The notes beneath the pieces were generated by a model. That model did no database searches, was not told where the DNA came from, and saw nothing but the letters and a program-made list of their open reading frames with translations. The position numbers and the translations under genes were made by a program. 13,005 bases of DNA from assembly GCA_036567205.1 (NCBI GenBank), contig DATCVA010000246.1, forward strand, positions 1-13,005, in the 5' to 3' direction. This DNA comes from DATCVA01 sp036567205. GTDB lineage: Bacteria > Pseudomonadota > Gammaproteobacteria > Burkholderiales > Burkholderiaceae_B. This document shows, in pieces, positions 1-7,180 of this stretch (positions within the stretch are counted from its first letter, which is position 1; every line of letters starts with the position of its first letter).

Positions 1-3000
1 CTTCCTGCTCTTGAGCCTGGATCACCCACTTAAGAGCCGTGGACGATTTGAATGCGTTACTTTGCGGCGCCGTCAAACTCCACTCCACCGATTTGGCAGC
101 CCCCGCTGCTAACTGCACAGACTGCGATGCCAGCGTCGCATCGGGCACCCCCTCGCCTTCATAATGCGCCCCCACCTGTATCTGCATCTGACGCTGTGTA
201 GTATTGCGCACGGTAATCGTGGCCTGATACTGGTCTCCCTCTCGCACCAGAGCCGGCAAACCCGAAATAAGCTGCAAGTCCTGTGTCGTTTCGATATGGG
301 TACTGCCCGTCCCAAACCTATTCGCGCCGTAGTCGGCAACAGCCACCAGTCTGAAACTAGTGATGGCATCGTTTAAAGGAATGCTTAACTGCGCCCTGCC
401 TTGGTCATCCAGTTGAACCACAGGCTGCCATAGCAACAGTGTGTCAAGCAATTCGCGAGTGGGGCTTTTACCGCCGCCGCCACCGGCCGGCAAGGCTTTA
501 CGTCCATAATGCCGCCGTCCAACAATCTGCATTTGTGCCGTGGCGGTGTCTACCCCATAACTGCGGCGTTGGCGCATAGCCCCCAACAAATCCCAGCTAA
601 TATTGGGCGCAAGCTCAAGCAAAGCCTGATCAACCGCGGCAAAGGCCGCCTGGCCATGCGCGGCAGGCTTGCCATCTGGAGTACTGACTTGTATGGTGAC
701 ATGGGCGTTGCCACGCACCGGATAAGTTTGCTTGTCGGCCAGCACCTTGACCACGAGTTGATCCTGCGTATCGGAAACCTGTATTTCAGTCAGACCAAAG
801 CGAAATGACGGCTTCGATAAGTCCACCAGGGGCGTAGCCGCGGCATACGCCTCGCCCTTACTCTTAAATGCGCCGTACCAGACTTTCGGTTGCTGCCATC
901 CCCACGTAAAGAACGAGTACCACGGCACCTCGCGCAGACGGCCACGCAGGACCAGCACCGAGACATACACATTAGGTCCCCACTGAGCCTGGATTGGCAC
1001 GTTTACCGTGGGGTCAGTACCTTTTAACGTTACCACCTGCGTCGCCAGCACCCCTTCGCGCTCGACCGTTACCAGGGCGGTTGCCTCTCGAAATGGCATA
1101 CGCACCTGAAAGCTCGCTGTTTCTCCAGGCTGATAAATCTTCTTTTCAGGAATGAGGTCGATGCGATCATCGTTTTCCCCACCGAACCATAACTCGTCCG
1201 TCCCCACTACCCATACCGTGGACATAGCCCTGGACTCTCGTCCCTGTTCATCTTTTACACTGGCAACCAATTGAATCGAGCCCGACTCTTTAAGATTGAT
1301 CGAACAAGCCAGTAGCCCCTTTTTGTCTGTTTCACCCTCGCATACCGTACCCAGGTCACGAGTCTTGGTATGGTTGTCATAACTATAAAAGCCGCCCACC
1401 ATACGCTTACGGGTCGAATAGGTGGTTTGACTGAACGCGCTGACATTGACCTGTGCATTAGCTTGCGGCCGCCCGTCAGGCGATAATGCTACAGCCGAAA
1501 TAGCCGTGGGCTGGCCCATTTGCACCCAACTACCCGTACGAATACCTGCCAGCGCACTGGCAGGCCAAACAGGAACAATCTGCTCCAGTGTTTGAATTTC
1601 TCCGTTCGGATCGGCAAAACTGGTTTCAAACAGGAATTCCTGAGCCCTTGTTACCTTGGGCAAGGAGTCGAGCGTCAGGCGAACTGCGCCTTGCAGATCA
1701 AGCACGGCAGACTTTTTATTCAAAAACAATGTCTGAGCGGCTTCATCGTTCTCATCCTGAGATGCCTCATCACCTTCCGCTTCCCCCGACAGCCGTCGAT
1801 CGTCGTGAGGCGGATTAAACGAATAGTCTTCATAACCATCAAACCGCAGCCATTTATCACGCACAACACCAGAAAGACTAACCGGCAATTGCCCCGCCGG
1901 CCCGCCCGACACATACGCAATCTGCACATCAGCAATCAAGGTTTTCGGCGCTATCAAAATCGATGCATCGTTTTCAGTACTGACTTTTAAACTACCGGTA
2001 AGAACAGGAAGCTTAAACTCTTCAACCCTGAACTCGCCGTCGCTTGCGGCGTAGTCGTCCTTAACCATTAAAGCAACGCTATACAAGCCCAGCTTTGCTG
2101 TATCGGGAATAACGAATTTGCTTTGTGCGCTTAATCCGCCCGACGGAGTTTTGTTCCAGGTAAGCGGCTGTTCAAAGCGCTGGTCCGAACCTTGATGCTG
2201 GATCAACAATTTATCGGGCAGCGCGGCATCGGCAGGCAGCTCAAGACCATCGCGAACCTGGGCGCGGATAAAATGCTTCATTGAAACGGCTTCGCCGACG
2301 CGAAACAAGGTGCGATCAAAAACGGTGTGTGTGACTATGCCTGGCGCAGGACTGCTATCGGTCGGCACGTTAAATCGCCAGGATTCGATTCCTCGATTCC
2401 AGTCCGAAAAAACAAAAGAAAAATCGGCCTTATTGCTTGCCAAGGGATGGTTGGCCGGAATTCTGGCCGATACAAATACCCCGCTTAAACCGGTACTTTC
2501 GCAATAGTCGGGAGCATCGAGCGGTTCAGAAGAATGCCAAAGCCCCTGAGCGTTGGTTTTGCCAGTCATCAATACCTGGCCCGAACAGCTTAAAACAGCA
2601 ATCGTCGCGTCCGCCACCACTTTGCCTTCATCAAGTGTGGTAACCCAGGCCAGCACGTCGTCGCGCCCTCGCTTGATATGCACGCCCAAATTAGTCACCA
2701 GAGCCATGGTGCGCACATACATAGGAGCCGAAGACGCCAGCAATGACTGGCCCAGGCGAGCCGACTCGACTTCCAGCACGTGAAAGCCCGGCTCTTGCAT
2801 TGGCACGCCAATAACCTCGAACGGGCGGGGATCATCCTGGGATAGACCCGGCAACACAAGTTCGCGGGTGTTGGCCTGTGTTTTTAACACCGAGAATCCA
2901 CGCGTATCGATGCGCTGCCGATCATCGGACGGCGGTTCCTTGTCAGCCATAATCGCCTTAAGCTGCCCTTCCGTCCAGCGAGAACCTTCCAGACGCTGAA

Positions 3001-4270
3001 TACGGGCATACCAATGCAAGACATCCTTATCAAGCTGCGTAGCATAGTCCCGCACCTTACCCGACGAAACATCCAGTTCCTTCGCGCGCAATGATGCCTC
3101 GACATTGCGCAACGTCAATGGCGCGCTGGCCGGAAAATCGGCTTCGCTGGCACCGCGCGGCACATTCGCAAAACGCTCGATCACGCCAAAAGGTGCGGCT
3201 GCAAACTTGACCAGCGGCGGAAATGCCGCTGTACGAGTCGTTAACGGAAACTGATCCGCATTACTAAGGGCACGCCCCGCGTCATCTTTGACTCCCTCGG
3301 GCAGCGTAATCGTCAGCTCGGCAAGCTCGGGAAACGGGCCATCAAATCGCACACTGTCTACGCTGTCTTGATAAGACCTGCCATTACCCTGGGCAGGAGC
3401 AACTTCACCCGCAGGCGATTTAAGGCGAATCTTCGCAACATCCTCGCTAGCGACCGGGGCATTAAAAGCAATGGTAATGGGCAGCACCGGCGTACATGCA
3501 GCCTTAGCGTTTTCGCGCTGACAACTAAACGTTGCCTTGAACGGCGCACGCACGGTGTAGTCAAAGTGCTGCGTTGCGGTTGACGCCACCCCCGATGGCG
3601 TGGCCACACCCGCGCCCACTTTCAGCCGTAGCCTGGCCTGGGCAGGCAAGCGGCGCTTGCATTGCACCAATTGTGTCGCCGCATTCCTGTGCGTCTTTGG
3701 AATATAGCCGGCTTCAAGTATGGAATCGCGCTCTTCGCCAACAATCAGGCGCACCGGCACCTCCTCGCCCAGCCCATCCACCAGACATGACGTGTTGGCA
3801 AGCAACGTATCGGGCTTCACCGGACCATTAAAACGCAAGACAAAGACTTGGTCTTCATCGACGATCGAACCATACGGCCGGCTATCGACAATATGCGGCC
3901 CGCCGGTTTCGAACCCAAAACGGGTTCTACCCTGTATTGCCTCGCCCGCCAGAGTACGAAACGACGGCTTCACTGTCGCCGAGCAATGCACGCCAGGCCC
4001 AGGCCCCGATGTAAATACGTACGTCCAGTGCCGGGAGTCCGTCCAGCGCCCCTGCCCTTGAACGCTGGCGTCATCACATATAACGTCCACCGGAGCGGCG
4101 GCTTGATCGTCGCCAAAACTAATGACGGCAGCATCAAACGCTACTTGAATACTTTCCACGGTCGATACACGGCCTTGTGGTGAAAAGGTGACTATTTTCG
4201 CCCCCCACGCCGGTGCCAGCATTCCCGCCGACAACCAGAACATTAACGCCAGTACCCCGCCACGAACCAT
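1..4270 (-). CDS. Alpha-2-macroglobulin family protein (periplasmic protease trap), C-terminus outside window
   Basis: One uninterrupted minus-strand reading frame gives about 1,423 residues and runs off the left edge, so the protein is partial. ATG at 4270-4268 follows a GAGGG ribosome site with 5-nt spacing. The N-terminus is a signal peptide (MVRGGVLALMFWLSAGM, likely cut near AWG-A at residue 23) with no lipobox cysteine, so the mature protein should be soluble in the periplasm, unlike the E. coli lipoprotein YfhM. Family marks are PFEVIGVPMQEPGFHVLEVE near residues 483-503, RRHYGRKALPAGGGGG near 1250-1266, and the A2M-domain signature around 1268-1310 (RELLDTLLLW, then IPLNDAITSFRLVAVA). 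Bacterial members are thought to trap attacking proteases. The thioester (CxEQ) region lies outside the window, so whether this is a thioester-bearing or YfaS-like form is open. A short acidic low-complexity stretch sits near 820-846. pbpC is a frequent neighbour of such genes but cannot be seen here. Confidence 0.93.
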   Translation of the reverse strand, partial: MVRGGVLALMFWLSAGMLAPAWGAKIVTFSPQGRVSTVESIQVAFDAAVISFGDDQAAAPVDVICDDASVQGQGRWTDSRHWTYVFTSGPGPGVHCSATVKPSFRTLAGEAIQGRTRFGFETGGPHIVDSRPYGSIVDEDQVFVLRFNGPVKPDTLLANTSCLVDGLGEEVPVRLIVGEERDSILEAGYIPKTHRNAATQLVQCKRRLPAQARLRLKVGAGVATPSGVASTATQHFDYTVRAPFKATFSCQRENAKAACTPVLPITIAFNAPVASEDVAKIRLKSPAGEVAPAQGNGRSYQDSVDSVRFDGPFPELAELTITLPEGVKDDAGRALSNADQFPLTTRTAAFPPLVKFAAAPFGVIERFANVPRGASEADFPASAPLTLRNVEASLRAKELDVSSGKVRDYATQLDKDVLHWYARIQRLEGSRWTEGQLKAIMADKEPPSDDRQRIDTRGFSVLKTQANTRELVLPGLSQDDPRPFEVIGVPMQEPGFHVLEVESARLGQSLLASSAPMYVRTMALVTNLGVHIKRGRDDVLAWVTTLDEGKVVADATIAVLSCSGQVLMTGKTNAQGLWHSSEPLDAPDYCESTGLSGVFVSARIPANHPLASNKADFSFVFSDWNRGIESWRFNVPTDSSPAPGIVTHTVFDRTLFRVGEAVSMKHFIRAQVRDGLELPADAALPDKLLIQHQGSDQRFEQPLTWNKTPSGGLSAQSKFVIPDTAKLGLYSVALMVKDDYAASDGEFRVEEFKLPVLTGSLKVSTENDASILIAPKTLIADVQIAYVSGGPAGQLPVSLSGVVRDKWLRFDGYEDYSFNPPHDDRRLSGEAEGDEASQDENDEAAQTLFLNKKSAVLDLQGAVRLTLDSLPKVTRAQEFLFETSFADPNGEIQTLEQIVPVWPASALAGIRTGSWVQMGQPTAISAVALSPDGRPQANAQVNVSAFSQTTYSTRKRMVGGFYSYDNHTKTRDLGTVCEGETDKKGLLACSINLKESGSIQLVASVKDEQGRESRAMSTVWVVGTDELWFGGENDDRIDLIPEKKIYQPGETASFQVRMPFREATALVTVEREGVLATQVVTLKGTDPTVNVPIQAQWGPNVYVSVLVLRGRLREVPWYSFFTWGWQQPKVWYGAFKSKGEAYAAATPLVDLSKPSFRFGLTEIQVSDTQDQLVVKVLADKQTYPVRGNAHVTIQVSTPDGKPAAHGQAAFAAVDQALLELAPNISWDLLGAMRQRRSYGVDTATAQMQIVGRRHYGRKALPAGGGGGKSPTRELLDTLLLWQPVVQLDDQGRAQLSIPLNDAITSFRLVAVADYGANRFGTGSTHIETTQDLQLISGLPALVREGDQYQATITVRNTTQRQMQIQVGAHYEGEGVPDATLASQSVQLAAGAAKSVEWSLTAPQSNAFKSSTALKWVIQAQEQE

Positions 4271-4520
4271 GAGTGCCCTCTTTCGTCAGTCCATCACATT
4301 GCAGAAAATCAACCCGCCATTGGCAACATGACAACATTTTTTGCAGACAATAACACCCTTGTCCCTGCTTCGTCAGCCACTGAAAGCGACAAAAACCCAG
4401 GTAGATCCAGCATGCAGGCAACGTTCGCCGGTTTGTGCGATAATTTCGGGCTTAATGATTAGGGCGCTCTGCCGGCAACCTGGTGAAGACCAGAAAACAG
4501 GCAAGACTCCCGTCATTAAC

Positions 4521-4599
<79 letters not shown>

Positions 4600-4608
4600 G
4601 TAATATCA

Positions 4609-4636
4609 AGCCCTTCGAGAGATCGAGGGGCTTTTT
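4609..4636 (+). terminator. Rho-independent terminator of the tRNA gene
   Basis: AGCCCTTCGA (4609-4618) pairs with TCGAGGGGCT (4623-4632) over 10 bp with one G-T pair and a GAGA tetraloop. Five T follow at 4632-4636. It starts 10 nt after the CCA of the tRNA, so it most likely ends the tRNA transcript. Confidence 0.9.
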
Positions 4637-4637
4637 C

Positions 4638-4669
4638 TTGCTCCGCAAAAACAGGGTTGCTCCGCAAAA
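4638..4669. repeat. 13-bp tandem direct repeat just after the tRNA terminator
   Basis: TTGCTCCGCAAAA occurs at 4638-4650 and again at 4657-4669, with a 19-bp period. Only two copies are visible. The role is unknown; the first copy abuts the terminator T-tract. Confidence 0.75.
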
Positions 4670-4964
4670 TCAATTTTAGAGGCATGTGTCAACATAGCGC
4701 CACAGTATGTGACGCTGGCGCATATCCAGTACTGTGAAAAACACCAGCCGGCACGGTCCGGCTAGTCGCACATACCACCAAGGGTTCGGTGACGGCGTTA
4801 GATTTAGCGAAGCCAAATCATGACCGAAAAGCCCGGGGCATCATCCAGGCGACACAAAAGCGTTGACCATTGAATATTTTGCTTCTCTGTCGTCCTCAAT
4901 TTACCCCATTGCCATTTCCGCGATTGCCGCCTATGCTCGAAGTGACTAACCGGGAGCCAACTCT
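4670..4964. other. Non-coding stretch with several inverted repeats
   Basis: I find no credible ORF on either strand here. It holds two interleaved inverted repeats: GCGCCA 4697-4702 with TGGCGC 4716-4721, and CACAGTA 4701-4707 with TACTGTG 4730-4736. A further hairpin pairs AGCCGG 4746-4751 with CCGGCT 4758-4763. None is followed by a T-tract. A TTGACC hexamer at 4863-4868 resembles a -35 box, but no -10 box is found at normal spacing. Confidence 0.5.
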
Positions 4965-5186
4965 ATGATTCCCCTGCGATCTCCAATCTGTGCCGCTTGC
5001 GCCGAAGTAGCGATAACCCCTGGAATCACCCAGCCGCATCGCTATATGCACTCCCAGGGCAAGCGACCGACTACAAACATAGAAGGCGGCCAAGACTTGC
5101 AGTACCGGTGCCTAGAATGCGACACCATTTGGCTGCTCCATCTTGATAAATGGGGTGCCAACTGTGGATTCAAACTACTGCCGTAA
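4965..5186 (+). CDS. Small zinc-ribbon-like protein, function unknown
   Basis: This is a 73-residue protein. The ATG follows GGGAG (4952-4956) with 8-nt spacing, a good ribosome site. It carries two CxxC knuckles, C9-AA-C12 and C49-LE-C52, the second in the setting YRCLECDTIW, plus a lone C67. Paired CxxC motifs with aromatic residues after the second are typical of zinc ribbons, so structural metal binding and contact with nucleic acid or protein are plausible, but this is inference. There is no signal peptide or membrane segment, so it is likely cytosolic. The next ORF begins 39 bp downstream on the same strand and the two may be co-transcribed. I do not recognise the family. It could also be a fragment of a larger zinc-finger protein, though the good start and stop argue for an intact small gene. 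Confidence 0.6.
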   Translation: MIPLRSPICAACAEVAITPGITQPHRYMHSQGKRPTTNIEGGQDLQYRCLECDTIWLLHLDKWGANCGFKLLP

Positions 5187-5225
5187 GTTGCACTCGTCGT
5201 TCCAATAACACTGGAGCAGGCCAAT

Positions 5226-5498
5226 ATGATTACCGACCCGACTGAACAAAGTGTCAGCGCACAGTTAGCTGAAGGGTGGAAGCAACTCGTAAAGGCCTTT
5301 GACTACGAGTTTGAAACACTGCCCGAAGAGTTCCTGTATGAGACAAAGCCCGCCCTTAAGCTTGCCAATAATGAGTTACTTGAAATCATTGCCTGGGCCA
5401 GGAACACAAATCTCATAGAGCCTGCAGACGAACCTGGCCGACTGCGCCTTACGCCCATAGGAAGAGCTAGTTGGCGTAATACAAGAGACTCGAGTTAA
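5226..5498 (+). CDS. Conserved-looking hypothetical protein, 90 aa
   Basis: The ATG is preceded by GGAG (5213-5216) with 9-nt spacing, 39 bp after the zinc-ribbon ORF. The protein is acidic, mostly helical in appearance and soluble, with no signal peptide. The C-terminal half (residues ~43-80, from LKLANNELLEIIAWAR to RLRLTPIGRA) resembles the end of a small winged helix, where LTPxGRA is common, so a DNA-binding or adaptor role is possible but not shown. No enzyme motif is visible. I do not recognise a named family. Its pairing with a zinc-ribbon protein hints at a two-gene unit of unknown job. Confidence 0.6.
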   Translation: MITDPTEQSVSAQLAEGWKQLVKAFDYEFETLPEEFLYETKPALKLANNELLEIIAWARNTNLIEPADEPGRLRLTPIGRASWRNTRDSS

Positions 5499-5545
5499 GC
5501 GCCTGCAAATCCCTTGCTTGCATCATCATCGCTTACGGATGTGAA

Positions 5546-5701
5546 ATGACGCGGGCTGTTTATAAGCGGATGACGTATCAGAGCTCATCGTTTACAGGGA
5601 AATCGAGCGTGCGCAAGTGGCCGGAAGCCAACCGTCCCGCCATCGACGCAGCCATGAGCAAACCAATCCACGTTACGTCCGATAAGGAGGCGGCACACTA
5701 A
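5546..5701 (+). CDS. Possible 51-aa ORF, unknown and doubtful
   Basis: An open frame from ATG 5546 to TAA 5699-5701 encodes a short basic peptide (MTRAVYKRMTYQSSSF at the start, ending SDKEAAH). The ribosome site is weak (GGA about 6 nt upstream). It has no recognisable motif, no signal peptide and no clear promoter. It fills most of the gap between the 90-aa gene and the convergent small lipoprotein. It may be a real small gene, the remnant of a longer one, or chance. Confidence 0.25.
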   Translation: MTRAVYKRMTYQSSSFTGKSSVRKWPEANRPAIDAAMSKPIHVTSDKEAAH

Positions 5702-5734
5702 TCACCTTTAGTATTTTCCTGGCACGCGAGCAGG

Positions 5735-5866
5735 CTAGTAGCCGCCGCCATTACCCGTCGTCGAGGACTGGCTCTGCTGACCAGCGTCGTTACCGGAGTT
5801 CCCACCCTGGTACGCCCCACAACTCGACAGCGCCGTAAGTATCAAAGCAATTAGTATCACTTTCAT
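5735..5866 (-). CDS. Very small lipoprotein, 43 aa, Gly/Ser/Gln-rich
   Basis: On the minus strand, ATG at 5866-5864 follows a strong AAGGAG site with 5-nt spacing. The frame reads MKVILIALILTALSSCGAYQ and ends in a stop at 5737-5735. Residues 1-15 are a classic lipoprotein signal with lipobox LSSC, so Cys16 would be lipidated and only about 28 residues remain after processing. The mature part is rich in Gly, Ser, Gln, Asn and Thr and ends NGGGY; it looks disordered. The product should sit on the inner or outer membrane facing the periplasm. With Gly at +2, outer-membrane sorting is expected by the Lol rule. It has its own likely promoter (-10 box at 5901-5896). Function is unknown; it resembles entericidin-type small lipoproteins in size only. 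Confidence 0.75.
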   Translation of the reverse strand: MKVILIALILTALSSCGAYQGGNSGNDAGQQSQSSTTGNGGGY

Positions 5867-5895
5867 TGTGGCTCCTTCATTTGAACTACTTTTTT

Positions 5896-5901
5896 ATTCT
5901 A
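5896..5901 (-). promoter_or_regulatory. Candidate -10 box (C-TAGAAT) of the 43-aa lipoprotein gene
   Basis: Read on the minus strand, CTAGAAT lies 35 nt upstream of the start codon, giving a leader of about 23 nt. No good -35 box is found 16-18 bp upstream. A C just before the hexamer and a missing -35 are features tolerated by the stationary-phase factor RpoS. The same arrangement precedes the second small lipoprotein gene at 6927. Confidence 0.4.
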
Positions 5902-6151
5902 GGCCGATGCCGTCTGTCATTGGGCTGAAAAGAGTAACGAAGGGATTCTCGCACCACGCAAACAAGGCGCGACGTAAGATTAAGGATGGGGACGGAAATG
6001 TAATTGAAACGGTTTCGCTGGCGCCCGCGTCGATCTGTATACTGCCGGCAGTGCTGGGACGTAAGTCAACGATCGGGACTAAGCGGTATGCCATTTCACG
6101 ATCTTCCCCCTTGTGCTTAAATCGGGCAAGCCCCACAAACCAGGAATCAGT

Positions 6152-6583
6152 ATGCTCAAAGCGTTTTTTATTTCCGCTCTCTCCCTGTGCTTTGCGGCCG
6201 GCGTTCCGACTGTAAGCGCTGAGCAATCCGGAATGCACATGTACGAGGCTGCAAAAGCTGACCCGGCGCTATCGGCCGAATTTCAGCGCATCACCAAGCC
6301 GGTCGCAACGGAGTCACCCTGGGTCCTGTCTTTTGGTACAACATCACCCTCCACAATTGAAAGTGTCAACGGCCAGGCTTACGATGTGTTTTGGGGCTGT
6401 AAGCCCCATGATTGCATCACCGAAAGCTATGCAGTGCTGTACGACCGAAACGCAAAACGCATCATGGCCGGCGCATTCGTGCGCAATATGTACAACGGTC
6501 CCGCCCTAACCGAAAGCCATATCACGTGGCTTGGGAGGACTGAGTTTGACTATGCCCGCGCCTTGGGCAAATATTTATACTGA
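6152..6583 (+). CDS. ivy: Inhibitor of vertebrate-type lysozyme (Ivy family), periplasmic
   Basis: Ivy proteins sit in the periplasm and plug the active site of C-type lysozyme with an exposed loop. The hallmark loop CKPHDC is present at residues 83-88, its two cysteines forming the expected disulfide and its central His entering the lysozyme cleft. The context also fits the family: AYDVFWGCKPHDC, then YAVLYD and ALTESHITWLG, as in E. coli Ivy. I chose ATG 6152 because AGGA lies just upstream and because it puts a signal peptide (MLKAFFISALSLCFAAGVPTVSA, cleaved after A23) at the very N-terminus; a Met 13 codons earlier would bury it. The 143-aa length is slightly below the E. coli protein. 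It lies between two divergently oriented small lipoprotein genes and 1.9 kb from the macroglobulin start. It probably forms its own transcription unit with a leader of about 100 nt. Confidence 0.93.
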   Translation: MLKAFFISALSLCFAAGVPTVSAEQSGMHMYEAAKADPALSAEFQRITKPVATESPWVLSFGTTSPSTIESVNGQAYDVFWGCKPHDCITESYAVLYDRNAKRIMAGAFVRNMYNGPALTESHITWLGRTEFDYARALGKYLY

Positions 6584-6741
6584 GTAATCCGACGAAATAG
6601 AAGCCCATCGGACAAATTTGGCATTGTGACTCTGACACTCGTGCGCATGATCCGCCAAACACTTGATTTACCAGCGGGCGGCAGGTTGAACGAGGACTGA
6701 AATATTATGGGTCCGCTGCCCTAATGGGGCTAAGGCCAGAA

Positions 6742-6927
6742 TTAATCGTCGTCGTCATCGTCATCGTCGTTATGGCCATGACCACGGCGATGTCGATGGT
6801 CGCGCCGATCGTCGTCATCGTCTTGCGAATACCAGCCATCGCCCCCACGGCGAGGATAATACCCGTCGTCATACACCACACATCCGGCCAAAACGGACAG
6901 CACCACGGCAGTCAACAACAGTTTCAT
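6742..6927 (-). CDS. Small lipoprotein with poly-Asp/His-Arg tail, 61 aa
   Basis: On the minus strand, ATG 6927-6925 follows AAAGGG with good spacing. The frame opens MKLLLTAVVLSVLAGCVVYD, a clean lipoprotein signal with lipobox LAGC and Cys16. The mature part is only about 46 residues: a Tyr/Gly/Arg-rich stretch, DDDDD at 36-40, a basic histidine segment (RRDHRHRRGHGH, 41-52), and a terminal run of eight Asp at 54-61. Such acidic and histidine-rich tracts can bind divalent metals, but no assay-defined family is recognised. The acidic tail is encoded by alternating GAC/GAT codons, a trinucleotide-repeat tract that may vary in length between strains. It is expected to be anchored in the envelope; Val at +2 predicts outer-membrane sorting. 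Confidence 0.8.
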   Translation of the reverse strand: MKLLLTAVVLSVLAGCVVYDDGYYPRRGGDGWYSQDDDDDRRDHRHRRGHGHNDDDDDDDD

Positions 6928-6957
6928 CGCAACCCTTTCGTGTTTGTAACGGCGTTG

Positions 6958-6963
6958 ATTCTA
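6958..6963 (-). promoter_or_regulatory. Candidate -10 box (C-TAGAAT) of the poly-Asp lipoprotein gene
   Basis: On the minus strand, CTAGAAT lies 36 nt upstream of the ATG, predicting a leader of about 24 nt. No convincing -35 box stands at normal spacing. Sequence and distance match the box ahead of the 43-aa lipoprotein. Confidence 0.4.
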
Positions 6964-7026
6964 GCGAAACCGCCTCTATCCGGGCCTTGCAAACAGTAAC
7001 CAGGCACTTCAGTATGGACTTGATGA

Positions 7027-7112
7027 CATATGACTTTGATAGCATATGCTCTTTACAACATATGTCTTTCAAGCCATAATACACCCCGTAGCGCACTCAC
7101 CAAGACCATATG
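7027..7112. repeat. Phased CATATG array, probable operators upstream of the XRE gene
   Basis: The palindrome CATATG occurs at 7027-7032, 7043-7048 and 7059-7064, exactly 16 bp apart. A degenerate copy, CATAAT, sits at 7075-7080 in the same phase. Another perfect copy at 7107-7112 is 48 bp (3 x 16) after the third. The first and third copies share a following NCTTT, making them partial direct repeats. The array overlaps the -35/-10 region of the adjacent gene, so a regulator bound there would control transcription, quite possibly the XRE protein itself. Confidence 0.7.
7052..7080 (+). promoter_or_regulatory. Sigma-70-type promoter of the XRE regulator gene
   Basis: TTTACA (7052-7057) and CATAAT (7075-7080) each match five of six consensus bases and are separated by exactly 17 bp. 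Transcription should start near 7087, giving a leader of about 94 nt. One CATATG box lies inside the spacer, another ends 3 bp before the -35, and the -10 itself occupies the fourth array position, so binding to the array should block RNA polymerase. Confidence 0.6.
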
Positions 7113-7180
7113 CAATGCTGTGTTTGCAGCCGGCCCGACGATTCTCTACATTCACTATCGCTAAACAAAGGACTTTCAAG

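Noticed and set aside
4134..4421. Minus-strand 95-aa ORF overlapping the macroglobulin start
   Set aside because: It is another frame of the macroglobulin signal-peptide region and its upstream leader, with a weak start; the macroglobulin frame has the ribosome site and signal peptide.
5868..6238. Opposing ORFs (115 aa plus, 114 aa minus) between the 43-aa lipoprotein and ivy
   Set aside because: Both overlap the ivy signal-peptide coding region in other frames, lack ribosome sites, and show no motif.
6724..6999. Plus-strand ORF rich in Val, Ile and Met opposite the poly-Asp lipoprotein
   Set aside because: It is the antisense reading of the GAC/GAT repeat, which gives Val/Ile runs; no ribosome site.
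7027..7112. CRISPR or plasmid iteron array
   Set aside because: The conserved core is only 6 bp, there are no long repeats or spacers, and no replication or Cas gene is near; operators fit better.
7046..7180. N-terminal extension of the XRE protein from ATG 7046
   Set aside because: It would start upstream of the predicted -35/-10 boxes' transcription start, and ATG 7181 has a good ribosome site.
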